Part shown: positions 16,779 to 25,225 of the stretch, one piece after another
How positions within the stretch are numbered: the stretch's first letter is position 1
How the letters are laid out: every line of letters starts with the position of its first letter
Assembly (NCBI RefSeq): GCF_001683795.1
Contig: NZ_LIGX01000023.1
Span: 1-64,000, forward strand
DNA: 64,000 nucleotides
Source of the DNA: Neoakkermansia glycaniphila
Lineage (GTDB): Bacteria; Verrucomicrobiota; Verrucomicrobiia; Verrucomicrobiales; Akkermansiaceae
Reading direction: 5' to 3'
Made by a program: the position numbers and the translations under genes
The notes under the pieces: model-generated
What the model was told of the DNA's origin: nothing
Databases searched by the model: none
The model's input: the letters and a program-made list of their open reading frames with translations, nothing else

Positions 16779-17645
16779 TTAGCACACCGTACCGGTCGCA
16801 CGCACCATATTCTGGTAATGGGCCAGAATCTTGGTCGTAATCGGGCCGGCCATACCGTCGCTGATCGAATGGCCGTCCAGAGACGACACCGGAATCACCT
16901 CGGCAGCCGTACCGGTCAGAAAACACTCGTCGGCGCAAATCACATCGTAGCGGTTGATCGTACGCTCATCCACCGGAATCTCCAGCTCAATGCAGATATC
17001 GATCACCGCCTGCCGGGTAATACCGTCAAGCGCACCGTCCGTCACGGGCGGAGTCGTCACCACGCCGTCGCGCACGATGAAAATATTGTCGCCCGTACAT
17101 TCGGCCACATTACCCTGCTCATTCAGCATCAGGGCTTCGCCTGCGCCGCGTTGCACGGCCTCCTGCTTCGCCATGATATTGTTCAGGTAATTCAGGGACT
17201 TCACCTGCGGGCAAAGAGCTGCAGGAGCATTGCGGCGCACGGAACTCGTAATCAGCGTCAGCCCCTTCTCGTACATCTCGGCGGGATACAATGTGATTTC
17301 AGACACAATCGCAAACACGCAGGCACGCGGGCAGCTAGCCGGATTCAGCCCCAGATTGCCCTCGCCGCGAGTCACCACAAGGCGGATATAACCGTCCTTC
17401 AGACCGCTGGCGTTCACGGTATCGCAGCAGGCGGCGGCCAGCTCATCCATCGTAAAAGGAATCGTCAGGAAAATATAGCGCGCGGAATTGTAAAAACGAA
17501 CCAAATGATCCTCCAGACGGAAAATCTTGCCATCGTAAAAACGGATGCCTTCGAAACAACCGTCACCATAGAGAACACCGTGATCGAACACGGACACTTT
17601 CGCGTCCTCGCGATCCACCAACTTTCCGTCGAACCAGATCTTCAT
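16779..17645 (-). CDS. ilvE: Branched-chain amino acid aminotransferase
   Basis: This 288-residue class IV aminotransferase has VFDHGVLYGDGCFEGIRFYDG near the start, the PLP-binding Lys149 in CPQVKSLNYLNN, and ECTGDNIF plus DGITR segments typical of IlvE. It interconverts Leu, Ile and Val with their keto acids using glutamate/2-oxoglutarate. Length and motifs are complete. D-alanine aminotransferase-like members of the same fold are possible, but the KSLNYLNN motif favours IlvE. ilvA, acting earlier in isoleucine synthesis, lies at 47.9 kb. Confidence 0.9.
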   Translation of the reverse strand: MKIWFDGKLVDREDAKVSVFDHGVLYGDGCFEGIRFYDGKIFRLEDHLVRFYNSARYIFLTIPFTMDELAAACCDTVNASGLKDGYIRLVVTRGEGNLGLNPASCPRACVFAIVSEITLYPAEMYEKGLTLITSSVRRNAPAALCPQVKSLNYLNNIMAKQEAVQRGAGEALMLNEQGNVAECTGDNIFIVRDGVVTTPPVTDGALDGITRQAVIDICIELEIPVDERTINRYDVICADECFLTGTAAEVIPVSSLDGHSISDGMAGPITTKILAHYQNMVRATGTVC

Positions 17646-17758
17646 GTCTTAAAAATAAAATATTGAGCGCGGTGAACATACACCTTCCATCAACCGAATG
17701 AAAGGAGAAAATGAGACAGCCCCTCAGGAAACCTCTCACCCGGCGCCGCCTCGCACCG

Positions 17759-18349
17759 TCACTTCCCCGGAACCCGCAGAGCAGCCAGCAGAAACGCAGC
17801 ATCCGAACTGCCGTTCGCACTCGCAAGGCGCACCACCCTCCACTGCGGCAGAGGCAGCGATTCCAGAAACTCCTCCACCGCCTCGCACTCCTCGCGCCCT
17901 CCCTCATGGCCGGGATAACACATCACCGTCAGCACACCGCCGGGCAGCAGCAACTCCGAAGCAGCCTGCACGGCAGGAACCGTCTCCTCCTTCACCGTCT
18001 TCACCGCATGATCGCTTCCGGGCAAATAACCCAGATTGAACATCACCGCCTTCACACCATCCGGCACCGCCTCGCGCATGCGGGAATGGCTGCATTCATG
18101 CAGCGACACCCTCTCCCCGCAACCCTCCCGCATCAGCCGGCGGCGAGTCTCCTCCAGCGCGGCGGCCTGCACATCGAACGCATGCACATGCCCCGAAGGC
18201 CCTACCAGCCGGGCGAGAAACAGCGTATCGTACCCGTTCCCCGCCGTCGCATCCACTGCGGAATCACCCGGCACCAGCACACGCTCCACCCAATCGTGGG
18301 CGCAGGCAAGAGGCCGCATCAAACCATGCACACCATCCGCCATTGCCAT
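17759..18349 (-). CDS. Class I SAM-dependent methyltransferase, YtqB/rRNA-methylase-like
   Basis: This 196-residue protein has a SAM-binding motif I, DSAVDATAGNGYDTLFLA, early on, then HVHAFDVQAAALEETRRRL, a catalytic-type motif VMFNLGYLPGSDH and LTVMCYPGHEGG. These match the YtqB family, for which a tRNA-modifying role has been described in Bacillus. The chosen ATG overlaps the stop of the upstream LolA-like gene (TGATG), indicating coupling; a second Met lies two codons later. The nucleic-acid target cannot be read from sequence. Confidence 0.8.
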   Translation of the reverse strand: MAMADGVHGLMRPLACAHDWVERVLVPGDSAVDATAGNGYDTLFLARLVGPSGHVHAFDVQAAALEETRRRLMREGCGERVSLHECSHSRMREAVPDGVKAVMFNLGYLPGSDHAVKTVKEETVPAVQAASELLLPGGVLTVMCYPGHEGGREECEAVEEFLESLPLPQWRVVRLASANGSSDAAFLLAALRVPGK

Positions 18350-19071
18350 CACTTCTTGCCGGGAAGATCGTCCATCTCGATATAATCGAGGGCAACCGTC
18401 CGGGATGAATCCTTCGGATCGCGCACCTCCAGCTTCATCTGCTTGAAAAACCACGAACCGTCCTTCAGCTTCTGCACCGAAGTAATCGAAATCCTCTTCT
18501 TCAACTCCCCGTCGGCTCCGTAACCGTCGATCTGCCACGTCGTCCCGTTCTCCTTATCGATCCACACGCGCACCCAGGCAAACTGCCCCGACTTCGTCGG
18601 ATTCTGAATACGCACCACCCAGCAATCGCGCCCCTTGATCCGGGCATCCTCTCCGGCATCCTCCAGCACCCCGCCCTTCCAGTACAGGAAACGCAGAGAC
18701 ATATCCTCGTAACACACATCCGTACCCGCCAGCGGAGTTGCGTACTTCGCCACTGGAAGCACCGTCGCCTTGCCATCCTTCACCTCCATGATATCCACCC
18801 CCTTCGCCTTGATATGCAAATCGAAACGATTCCATACATCATTCAGCTTATACTGGAACGCAATCACGCCGTTGCGCACGCTCATCCCGAACGGAATCTT
18901 CGTACGCCCCTTCCGGATCTGCCCCTGCACATCCTTCTCCCCCTGGCTCACCGACATATCGCGCATCGCCTTCAGCAACTCGTCCGCGCTCGGCTCCGCC
19001 TGCAACGCGCCCAGCGACAGGCCAATACATGCCGCCCCTAAAATCTTCTTGAAGAAACTCTTCATGCCCAC
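18349..19071 (-). CDS. Outer-membrane lipoprotein-sorting-type (LolA-like) exported protein
   Basis: This 240-residue protein has a signal peptide (residues ~1-25, cleaved near LQA|EPS) and a body rich in beta strands: DIMEVKDGKATVLPV, RIKGRDCWVVRIQNP, WIDKENGTTWQIDGYGADGELKKR and a final DYIEMDDLPGKK. This is the pattern of the LolA-like outer-membrane lipoprotein-sorting family common in Verrucomicrobia and Planctomycetes. These are presumed periplasmic lipid or lipoprotein carriers. It is translationally coupled to the methyltransferase downstream. The specific cargo is unknown. Confidence 0.78.
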   Translation of the reverse strand: MGMKSFFKKILGAACIGLSLGALQAEPSADELLKAMRDMSVSQGEKDVQGQIRKGRTKIPFGMSVRNGVIAFQYKLNDVWNRFDLHIKAKGVDIMEVKDGKATVLPVAKYATPLAGTDVCYEDMSLRFLYWKGGVLEDAGEDARIKGRDCWVVRIQNPTKSGQFAWVRVWIDKENGTTWQIDGYGADGELKKRISITSVQKLKDGSWFFKQMKLEVRDPKDSSRTVALDYIEMDDLPGKK

Positions 19072-19221
19072 ACCCTACCACAGCGCATTCCGCAATGCAA
19101 AAACAGATTCCCCGCTGCCGCAAAAACCTCACCTTCCCCGTTCGGCACAAGGAAGCGAAGCCTCCATCCATGCCTGAAATTCCACTTTACAACAAAAACG
19201 CACGGGCGCATACTCCCTTCC

Positions 19222-20217
19222 ATGTTCCACCTTCCGATCCGTCCACGCCGCAACCGCAAAAGCGAAGGCATCCGAGGCCTCATCCGCGAAACATCCCTCA
19301 GCGCAGCAAACCTCATCTACCCCATGTTCGTCCAGGAAGGCACGGAAAACACACCCATCTCCAGCCTCCCCGGCTGCACCCGATGGAGCGTCGCAGGACT
19401 CGTCGAAGAATGCCGGCGGCTCATCGACCTCGGCATCACCACCGTCGACCTCTTCGCCGTCGTCCCCGACGACAAAAAAACACCCACGGCCGACGAAGCA
19501 TGGAACCCGGACGGCATCATCCCCCAGGCCATCAACGCCCTCAAAAACGCCCTGCCCGACATCACCATCATGACCGACGTCGCGCTCGACCCCTTCAACT
19601 CCGACGGCCACGACGGCATCGTCGAATTCCGGCCGGATGGCACCTACGAAATCCTCAACGACGAAACCATCGAAATCCTCTGCCGGCAGGCCCTCTGCCA
19701 TGCCGATGCCGGGGCGGACATCATCTCCCCCAGCGACATGATGGACGGCCGCGTCGCCGCCATCCGCGCCACCCTCGACAGCGAAGCCCTCGACAACGTC
19801 TCCATCCTCGCCTACACCGCCAAATACGCCAGCGCCCTTTACGGACCCTTCCGGGGAGCCCTCGAAAGCTCGCCCAAAACCGGAGACAAAAAAACATACC
19901 AGATGGACCCCGCCAACATCCGCGAAGCCCTTCGTGAAGCCGACCTCGACATCAACGAAGGCGCGGACATGCTCATGGTCAAACCCGCCACCCTCTACCT
20001 CGACGTCATCGCCGCCATGCGTGCCCACTGCAGCCTCCCCATCGCCGCCTACCACGTCAGCGGGGAATACCTCATGCTCAAATCCGCAGCCGCCTCCGGC
20101 TGGATCGACGAACGCAGCGCCACCCTCGAAACCCTCCTCTCCATCCGCCGCGCCGGAGCGGACATGATCCTCACCTACGCCGCGCCCCAGGCGGCCCAAT
20201 GGCTCCGGGAACAATAA
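19222..20217 (+). CDS. hemB: Delta-aminolevulinic acid dehydratase (porphobilinogen synthase)
   Basis: This 331-residue enzyme condenses two 5-aminolevulinate molecules to porphobilinogen in heme synthesis. The two Schiff-base/catalytic lysines are visible: Lys201 in AYTAKYASALYGPF and Lys254 in MLMVKPATLYLD. The metal region reads DVALDPFNSDGHDG, with Asp instead of the Zn-ligand cysteines, so it belongs to the Mg-dependent type. Heme supply fits the several c-type cytochromes encoded nearby. Length and motifs are complete. Confidence 0.95.
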   Translation: MFHLPIRPRRNRKSEGIRGLIRETSLSAANLIYPMFVQEGTENTPISSLPGCTRWSVAGLVEECRRLIDLGITTVDLFAVVPDDKKTPTADEAWNPDGIIPQAINALKNALPDITIMTDVALDPFNSDGHDGIVEFRPDGTYEILNDETIEILCRQALCHADAGADIISPSDMMDGRVAAIRATLDSEALDNVSILAYTAKYASALYGPFRGALESSPKTGDKKTYQMDPANIREALREADLDINEGADMLMVKPATLYLDVIAAMRAHCSLPIAAYHVSGEYLMLKSAAASGWIDERSATLETLLSIRRAGADMILTYAAPQAAQWLREQ

Positions 20218-20232
20218 CGGAACTCCCGCCGC

Positions 20233-21144
20233 ATGAACCCCTCCGCCATACGAACGGGCGCCCTCGTCATCGCCTTCGTCATCGGGGGGCTATTCCCCTC
20301 CCTGAGCAGCCTCGACTACCTGCTCCAGTGGAACATCATCCTCATGCTCGGCATCACCTTCCTCGGACTCCAACTACCCAAACTCAAACCCAACCGACTC
20401 CACCTCCTGCTCATAGCCGCCAACATCCTTCTGGGCGTTGCCGCATGGGGCATCCTGAAACTATTCGGAGAACCCGTCTGGGCGGAAGCCGCCTTCTTCT
20501 GCGGCATCGCACCCATGGCCGCCTCGGCACCCGTCATCGTCAAACTCATGAAGGGCAACGTCGAATTCTGCGTCACCGCCCTCGTCCTCAGCCAGCTTGC
20601 CATCACCGCAGCACTCCCCCTCCTCATGCCACTCGTCATCGGCAACGTACACGAAGGCTTCTTCTTCGACATCGCCGGGCGCGTCACCTCACTCCTCATC
20701 CTCCCGGCCCTTGCCGCGCTTGCCATCCGGCGCCTCTACCCCGCCAGCCGCCAGTGGTCGAACCGCCTCGCGGACGTCTCCTTCGCCCTCTGGATATTCT
20801 CCCTCATCCTCATCGCCGCACGGGCCGTCTCCACCATCAGCGCCATCCACATCCCGTGGCAGGCCATGGCTCCTGTCGCCACCATCTCCTTCATCGTCTG
20901 CGCGGCGGGCTTCCTACTCGGCTACCGCATCGGCTACCCGCACTACAAACGCGAATGCTCCCAGGCCCTCGGACAGAAAAATACCATCATCACCATCTAC
21001 CTCGCCATGACCTATGCGGACAACACCCTCGTCTTCCTCGGCCCCGTCTTCTACGTCATCTACCACAACCTCTTCAACGCACTGCAAATGCACCTCTACT
21101 ACCGGAGTACCACCTTGTCACAGCCAGACACCCGGCCACACTGA
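20233..21144 (+). CDS. Bile acid:sodium symporter (BASS/SBF) family transporter
   Basis: This 303-residue membrane protein has about nine to ten hydrophobic helices. Features of the sodium-coupled SBF fold are GITFLGLQLPKL after helix 2, the GIAPMAASAPVIVKLMKGN crossover segment and a second half-repeat (GQKNTIITIYLAMTYADNTLVFLGP). The family moves bile acids, keto acids or other organic anions with sodium; the substrate is unknown. It follows hemB after 15 bp, so the two are probably co-transcribed. It is convergent with the TetR-type gene. Confidence 0.8.
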   Translation: MNPSAIRTGALVIAFVIGGLFPSLSSLDYLLQWNIILMLGITFLGLQLPKLKPNRLHLLLIAANILLGVAAWGILKLFGEPVWAEAAFFCGIAPMAASAPVIVKLMKGNVEFCVTALVLSQLAITAALPLLMPLVIGNVHEGFFFDIAGRVTSLLILPALAALAIRRLYPASRQWSNRLADVSFALWIFSLILIAARAVSTISAIHIPWQAMAPVATISFIVCAAGFLLGYRIGYPHYKRECSQALGQKNTIITIYLAMTYADNTLVFLGPVFYVIYHNLFNALQMHLYYRSTTLSQPDTRPH

Positions 21145-21154
21145 CGGCAACCTG

Positions 21155-21799
21155 TCACACCCTGTCGTAAGACCGCATCAGCAGCACGGCATCCTCGGCC
21201 AGCCGTTGCAGAGCAGCCACCTTATTGCTCACCGCAGGCAGCGACCACAGATTCGTCTCATTGTGCGCCACGATATTGAAATACATCCCGCGCAGCATCG
21301 TCAGGCACCACAGCCAATCGCCATCCGCCATCCCCGGGAAAAACGCCCGCATTGCCTCATGCCACTCGCGGATCGCATACGAAAAATGGGACTCGTACAC
21401 ATCCCGCGTCAACTCCGGACTCTCATACCCCATCTTATTCAGAAAACAAAGCACCTGCCCGCCTGACACCACGGAATCATCCCTCCACCCCGTCAACGGA
21501 GCAGCCATCCACGAAAACACGATCTTCCCGGCCTCGCCCGACGCCTTCGCCTCAGCCAAAGCCTCCAGGCAAACCTCATTATACTGCTCCGACACGAACG
21601 CCAGCGTATCGCGGTACAAATCCGACTTATGCCCGAAATGGTACCGGATCAGCCCGATCGAAGCATCCGCCGCCGTCGCGATATCCCGAATCGTCGCTCC
21701 CTCGTAACCCCGCCGCGTAAAATCCTCCACAGCCGCCCGCATAATCGCCCCCTTCGACACCTCGGACTTTGAAACCTTCCTCTCCTGCGGCCTGCTCAT
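21155..21799 (-). CDS. TetR/AcrR-family transcriptional regulator
   Basis: This 214-residue protein has an N-terminal TetR helix-turn-helix: SKGAIMRAAVEDFTRRGYEG, then ATIRDIATAADASIGLIRYHFGHKSDLY. The C-terminal part is a helical ligand-binding domain. The start at 21799 is chosen because an ATG further upstream adds a Cys/Arg-rich stretch not seen in the family. It is convergent with the transporter and divergent from the small secreted protein. The targets are unknown. Confidence 0.9.
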   Translation of the reverse strand: MSRPQERKVSKSEVSKGAIMRAAVEDFTRRGYEGATIRDIATAADASIGLIRYHFGHKSDLYRDTLAFVSEQYNEVCLEALAEAKASGEAGKIVFSWMAAPLTGWRDDSVVSGGQVLCFLNKMGYESPELTRDVYESHFSYAIREWHEAMRAFFPGMADGDWLWCLTMLRGMYFNIVAHNETNLWSLPAVSNKVAALQRLAEDAVLLMRSYDRV

Positions 21800-21925
21800 A
21801 CCCCACTTTATACGGAGAAGCCCGCAGCGTGTCAAGACACAAAGGCACCCCCCAACCCGCCTCCCCACCATGCCGGCAAAAAATAATTGAACGCCCGACC
21901 GTCAAACACCGTCTACTCCTCCGGC

Positions 21926-22276
21926 ATGAAAACCTCAACAAAACACACCCTTGCCCTGCTCGCCTGCCTCATCTCCGCCGATCTTGCGGTCGGCGCGGTT
22001 CCTCCTGCCCGCATCGGCGGCACCACAGACCGCACAGGAGGCATATCCGGCATCGGAAGCAAACCCGCAACCTCCGCCCCGGCAGCCCCATCTGCAACCA
22101 CGCAGCGCACCATCCACCGCGACCCGTCCGGACAACCCGTCGGCACATCCGTCCATCGCAACGGACGTACCGAATACACCCGCCCCGACGGCCGCCCGGC
22201 AGGCGCAGTACGGGACGGCTCCGGCGCATCCCGCCCCGTACCGGGCACCACCCCACCGCCACTGCGAGGCAAATAA
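21926..22276 (+). CDS. Small exported Pro/Gly/Arg-rich hypothetical protein
   Basis: This 116-residue protein has a signal peptide (MKTSTKHTLALLACLISADLAVG-A), followed by a low-complexity, disordered region: GGTTDRTGGISGIG, a SAPAAPSATT stretch and DPSGQPVGTSVHRNGRTEYTRPDGRPAG. The repeated 'PDG/DPSG-x-P-x-G' units look like short YD-type turns. No family is recognised. The start at 21926 is set by the signal peptide. It precedes metG by 108 bp. Confidence 0.65.
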   Translation: MKTSTKHTLALLACLISADLAVGAVPPARIGGTTDRTGGISGIGSKPATSAPAAPSATTQRTIHRDPSGQPVGTSVHRNGRTEYTRPDGRPAGAVRDGSGASRPVPGTTPPPLRGK

Positions 22277-22384
22277 CGAAAGCTACCGCACCTCCCTGCT
22301 CCGCGCCTCCCCATACGCAAACAGGCGCAGCGGTCTGAATTTGCCATTGCACAGCATCCGCGGTTGCAGTACAATCGTGCCGAC

Positions 22385-23977
22385 ATGTACTACATCACAA
22401 CAGCGATCGATTACACGAACGGAAAACCCCACATCGGGCACGCCTACGAAAAAGTCCTCGCGGACGTCCTCGCACGCTGGCACCGCATGATGGGCGAAGA
22501 AGTCTACTTCCTCACCGGCGTGGATCAGCATGGGCAGAAAGTCCAGAAATCCGCTGAAAAAGAAGGCATCGAACCTCAGGAGTACACCGACAACGTCACC
22601 CGCAAATTCCTCGCCCTCTGGGAACGGCTCAACATCTCCTACGACGGATGGGCCTCCACCACCGACCCGCGCCACAAAACCTGCGTCCAGAAAATCCTCA
22701 TCGACCTGCACGACAAAGGCCTCCTCTACAAAAAATCATACAAAGGCATCTACTCCGTCCGTCAGGAACAATTCCTCACCGACAAAGAACGAGGAGAAGA
22801 CGGCCAGTTCGGCCCGGAATGGGGCGAAGTCATCGAAATCGAAGAAGAAAACTGGTACTTCAAACTCACCGAACAGGCCCAGTGGCTCAAAAACTTCATC
22901 ACCTCCAGCGACACCTTCGTCCAGCCAGCCGACAAAAAAGTGCAGCTGCTCAACGCCGTCGACCAGGCCTTTGAATGGGACCTCTGCATCTCGCGCCCGA
23001 AAAACCGCCTCTCATGGGGCATCGAACTGCCCTTCGACCCGGAATTCGTGACCTACGTCTGGTTCGACGCCCTCATCAACTACATCTCCTTCGCCGGCTA
23101 CCTCGCCGAAGAAGGCAGCGGCCTCCCGAACTTCGCCAAACTCTGGCCCGCAGGCTGCGAAATCATCGGCAAAGACATCCTCGTCCCTGCCCACGGCATC
23201 TACTGGCCCGCCATGCTCCATGCCATCGGCTTCCCGGACGAAGCCATGCCCTCCCTCCTCGTCCACGGCTGGTGGAACATCAACAACGAAAAAATGTCCA
23301 AATCCATCGGCAACGTCGTCGACCCCAACGACCTCGTCAACGCCTTCGGCGCGGAAGCCGTCCGCTACTACCTCGTACGCGACATCACCACAGGCAAAGA
23401 CGCCAACTTCGACGCCGACCGCCTCAAAATGATCTACAACACCGAACTGGCCAACGACCTCGGCAACCTCTGCAACCGCTCGCTCAACATGTGCCTGCGC
23501 TACTGTGAAGGCACCCTCCCCGCAGCTGCCGGAGACGACGAAGCATCCGCCGCCCTGCGCGAATCGCTCGCTGCCGCCGAACGTAAATTCATCGACCTGA
23601 TGAACGGCAACGACGTCTCCGAAGCCCTCGCCGCCCTCAATGCCCATGTCGGAGCCTGCAACGGCTACATCGAACAAAAACAGCCATGGGCACTCGCCAA
23701 GGACCCGGAAAAATCGGAAGAACTGGCCCGCGTCCTCCGCCACCTGCTCGAAAGCTGCGCCCACATCGGCTACCTCCTCGCCTGCGTCCTCCCGGATGCC
23801 AGCGCCCGCATCCTCGACCAGCTTCAGGCCACCGAACTCTTCGCAGCCCTCACACCGGCCACCCTGCAATGGGACATCCTGCCCGCAGGCCACACCATAC
23901 AGGCGCCCAGCCCCATCTTCCCCCGCATCCTTTCGGAAGAAGAAAAGGCCAAACTGGCAGCCAAAGCCAAAAAATAA
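22385..23977 (+). CDS. metG: Methionyl-tRNA synthetase
   Basis: This 530-residue class I synthetase attaches methionine to tRNA-Met. HIGH is at 16-19 and KMSKS at 303-307. After TGVDQHGQKVQKSAEKEG it lacks the four-Cys zinc knuckle, so it is the short, knuckle-less form. A C-terminal anticodon-binding helical domain is present, but there is no Trbp111-like dimerisation tail. The Met at 22385 is chosen because MYYITTAIDYTNGKPHIGH is the usual start. A terminator follows at 24007. Confidence 0.95.
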   Translation: MYYITTAIDYTNGKPHIGHAYEKVLADVLARWHRMMGEEVYFLTGVDQHGQKVQKSAEKEGIEPQEYTDNVTRKFLALWERLNISYDGWASTTDPRHKTCVQKILIDLHDKGLLYKKSYKGIYSVRQEQFLTDKERGEDGQFGPEWGEVIEIEEENWYFKLTEQAQWLKNFITSSDTFVQPADKKVQLLNAVDQAFEWDLCISRPKNRLSWGIELPFDPEFVTYVWFDALINYISFAGYLAEEGSGLPNFAKLWPAGCEIIGKDILVPAHGIYWPAMLHAIGFPDEAMPSLLVHGWWNINNEKMSKSIGNVVDPNDLVNAFGAEAVRYYLVRDITTGKDANFDADRLKMIYNTELANDLGNLCNRSLNMCLRYCEGTLPAAAGDDEASAALRESLAAAERKFIDLMNGNDVSEALAALNAHVGACNGYIEQKQPWALAKDPEKSEELARVLRHLLESCAHIGYLLACVLPDASARILDQLQATELFAALTPATLQWDILPAGHTIQAPSPIFPRILSEEEKAKLAAKAKK

Positions 23978-24006
23978 AACGGGCAACCGCCTGCAAACCT
24001 CCATCG

Positions 24007-24038
24007 AAAAACCGGGAAGCCCTCTTCCCGGTTTTTTT
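24007..24038. terminator. Intrinsic terminator shared by metG and the convergent gene
   Basis: Stem ACCGGGAAG / CTTCCCGGT with loop CCCT, seven T residues after it and four A residues before it, so it can work in both directions. The T-tract overlaps the stop codon of the minus-strand gene ending at 24037. Confidence 0.9.
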
Positions 24039-25128
24039 ATCGCCATGTATCCAAGGCCAATTCAGCCTCCAGCACGGGAAACATGGCGGCATAATCTTGC
24101 ACCGCCCGTAGAACATCCATACGGAGCAACAATGTATCGCGCTCCGCAAGAAGCGCACTCATCCTGTCCTTCTTCATCGCATCCGAATCCTTGATTGTCG
24201 CCAGAAACTCCAAATGCCGCTGCAACTCACCTTCCACCGCCGCCATCGACTCGCGTGTACGCCGGGCCTGAGCCAAAAGAATCCGGCGTTGATTCTCCAT
24301 CATCTTATGCTCTACCCCGCCATCATCTTTCCTGATCACGGCGGATTGCAGCCTGTGTTCCCCTCTTTTCACCAAAGCATCCGCCCGTTTCACATAAGCG
24401 GCCAATGAACCGTGCCACATGGGAGACGATGGTTCAAGACGGGCAACAACCTTCATCGCGGCTTCCAGAGATGAAATACGCCGCTCCACATGTACGCCCC
24501 TATTCTTTGCAGCAGCGATCTCCTGTTCATACCATGCCAACGCAAAGGACTCTCTATACTTGCTGCCATTCGAAGAAGCCGCGTACGCCTCCTTCAAGCG
24601 TTCGCAGACCGATAGCCATTCCCGGCACAACGCCAATTCTTCATATAAAGCCGACAGCCGAACGCAGCATGACAAAATCGGTCTTCCCAAAGCGATCTCC
24701 TGCATCATCGAACTTACCCGCTCAATAGCCTCACTGTCGGGTCGGTCCAGATTGACCATACTCCAATAATATCGCTCCCATCCCAACAGAACATTCGATA
24801 CCGGAGAAACCCGGCACCGAGGATCGCCATTCTCGACGGCAGCAGCTTGCCATGCCAGAAGAGCTCCGGGGAAAAGCTCAACTTCTTCGGCATCTACAAT
24901 CTTCCGGACTTGTTGCCATGCCTTTCGCAAAACAGGTGCATCTTCCGCCATGCGAGACGCATCATGCAATAATACAGCCAATTCCGGGATATTCTCATAG
25001 ATGTCATCCATTTCATCTTCCATCTGCTCGGACGATAATGTTTGTGGCACTGCCGCCATTGCTCCGGGTTCGGCTGCAGCCACACATAGAAACATGAGCA
25101 GCCCCGACACAACGCATCTACACTTCAT
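24037..25128 (-). CDS. Exported alpha-helical protein of unknown function
   Basis: This 363-residue protein has a signal peptide (about 1-25, ending GAMAA-VPQ). The rest is almost wholly alpha-helical with heptad-like stretches: EDEMDDIYENIPELAVLLHD, a middle region with several Cys, and C-terminal coiled-coil-like segments rich in Glu, Arg and Leu (RRILLAQARRTRESMAAVEGE...MKKDRMSALLAERDTLLLRM). It resembles secreted TPR-like or coiled-coil proteins, but I cannot assign a family. It is flanked by terminators on both sides, so it is probably a single-gene transcript. Confidence 0.7.
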   Translation of the reverse strand: MKCRCVVSGLLMFLCVAAAEPGAMAAVPQTLSSEQMEDEMDDIYENIPELAVLLHDASRMAEDAPVLRKAWQQVRKIVDAEEVELFPGALLAWQAAAVENGDPRCRVSPVSNVLLGWERYYWSMVNLDRPDSEAIERVSSMMQEIALGRPILSCCVRLSALYEELALCREWLSVCERLKEAYAASSNGSKYRESFALAWYEQEIAAAKNRGVHVERRISSLEAAMKVVARLEPSSPMWHGSLAAYVKRADALVKRGEHRLQSAVIRKDDGGVEHKMMENQRRILLAQARRTRESMAAVEGELQRHLEFLATIKDSDAMKKDRMSALLAERDTLLLRMDVLRAVQDYAAMFPVLEAELALDTWR

Positions 25129-25173
25129 GCCGAATATTCTCTCATCGATTGTTCCTTACCGCAAGAAGGAAAC

Positions 25174-25204
25174 AAAAAAGGACAGCCTCGCGACTGCCCT
25201 TTTA
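25174..25204 (-). terminator. Intrinsic terminator of the RG/RD-rich protein gene
   Basis: AAAAAAGGACAG pairs with CTGCCCTTTT around the loop CCTCGCGA (one mismatch). A T-run follows on the minus strand. It lies about 22 bp past the stop codon at 25226. Confidence 0.75.
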
Positions 25205-25225
25205 AGAAAAAACAATAGCTATCGA

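Noticed and set aside
17711..18385. Plus-strand reading frame with a good AAGGAG before its ATG
   Set aside because: It runs antisense to the methyltransferase with its well-formed SAM motifs, is Arg/His/Pro-rich, and matches no family; the Shine-Dalgarno match is probably chance.
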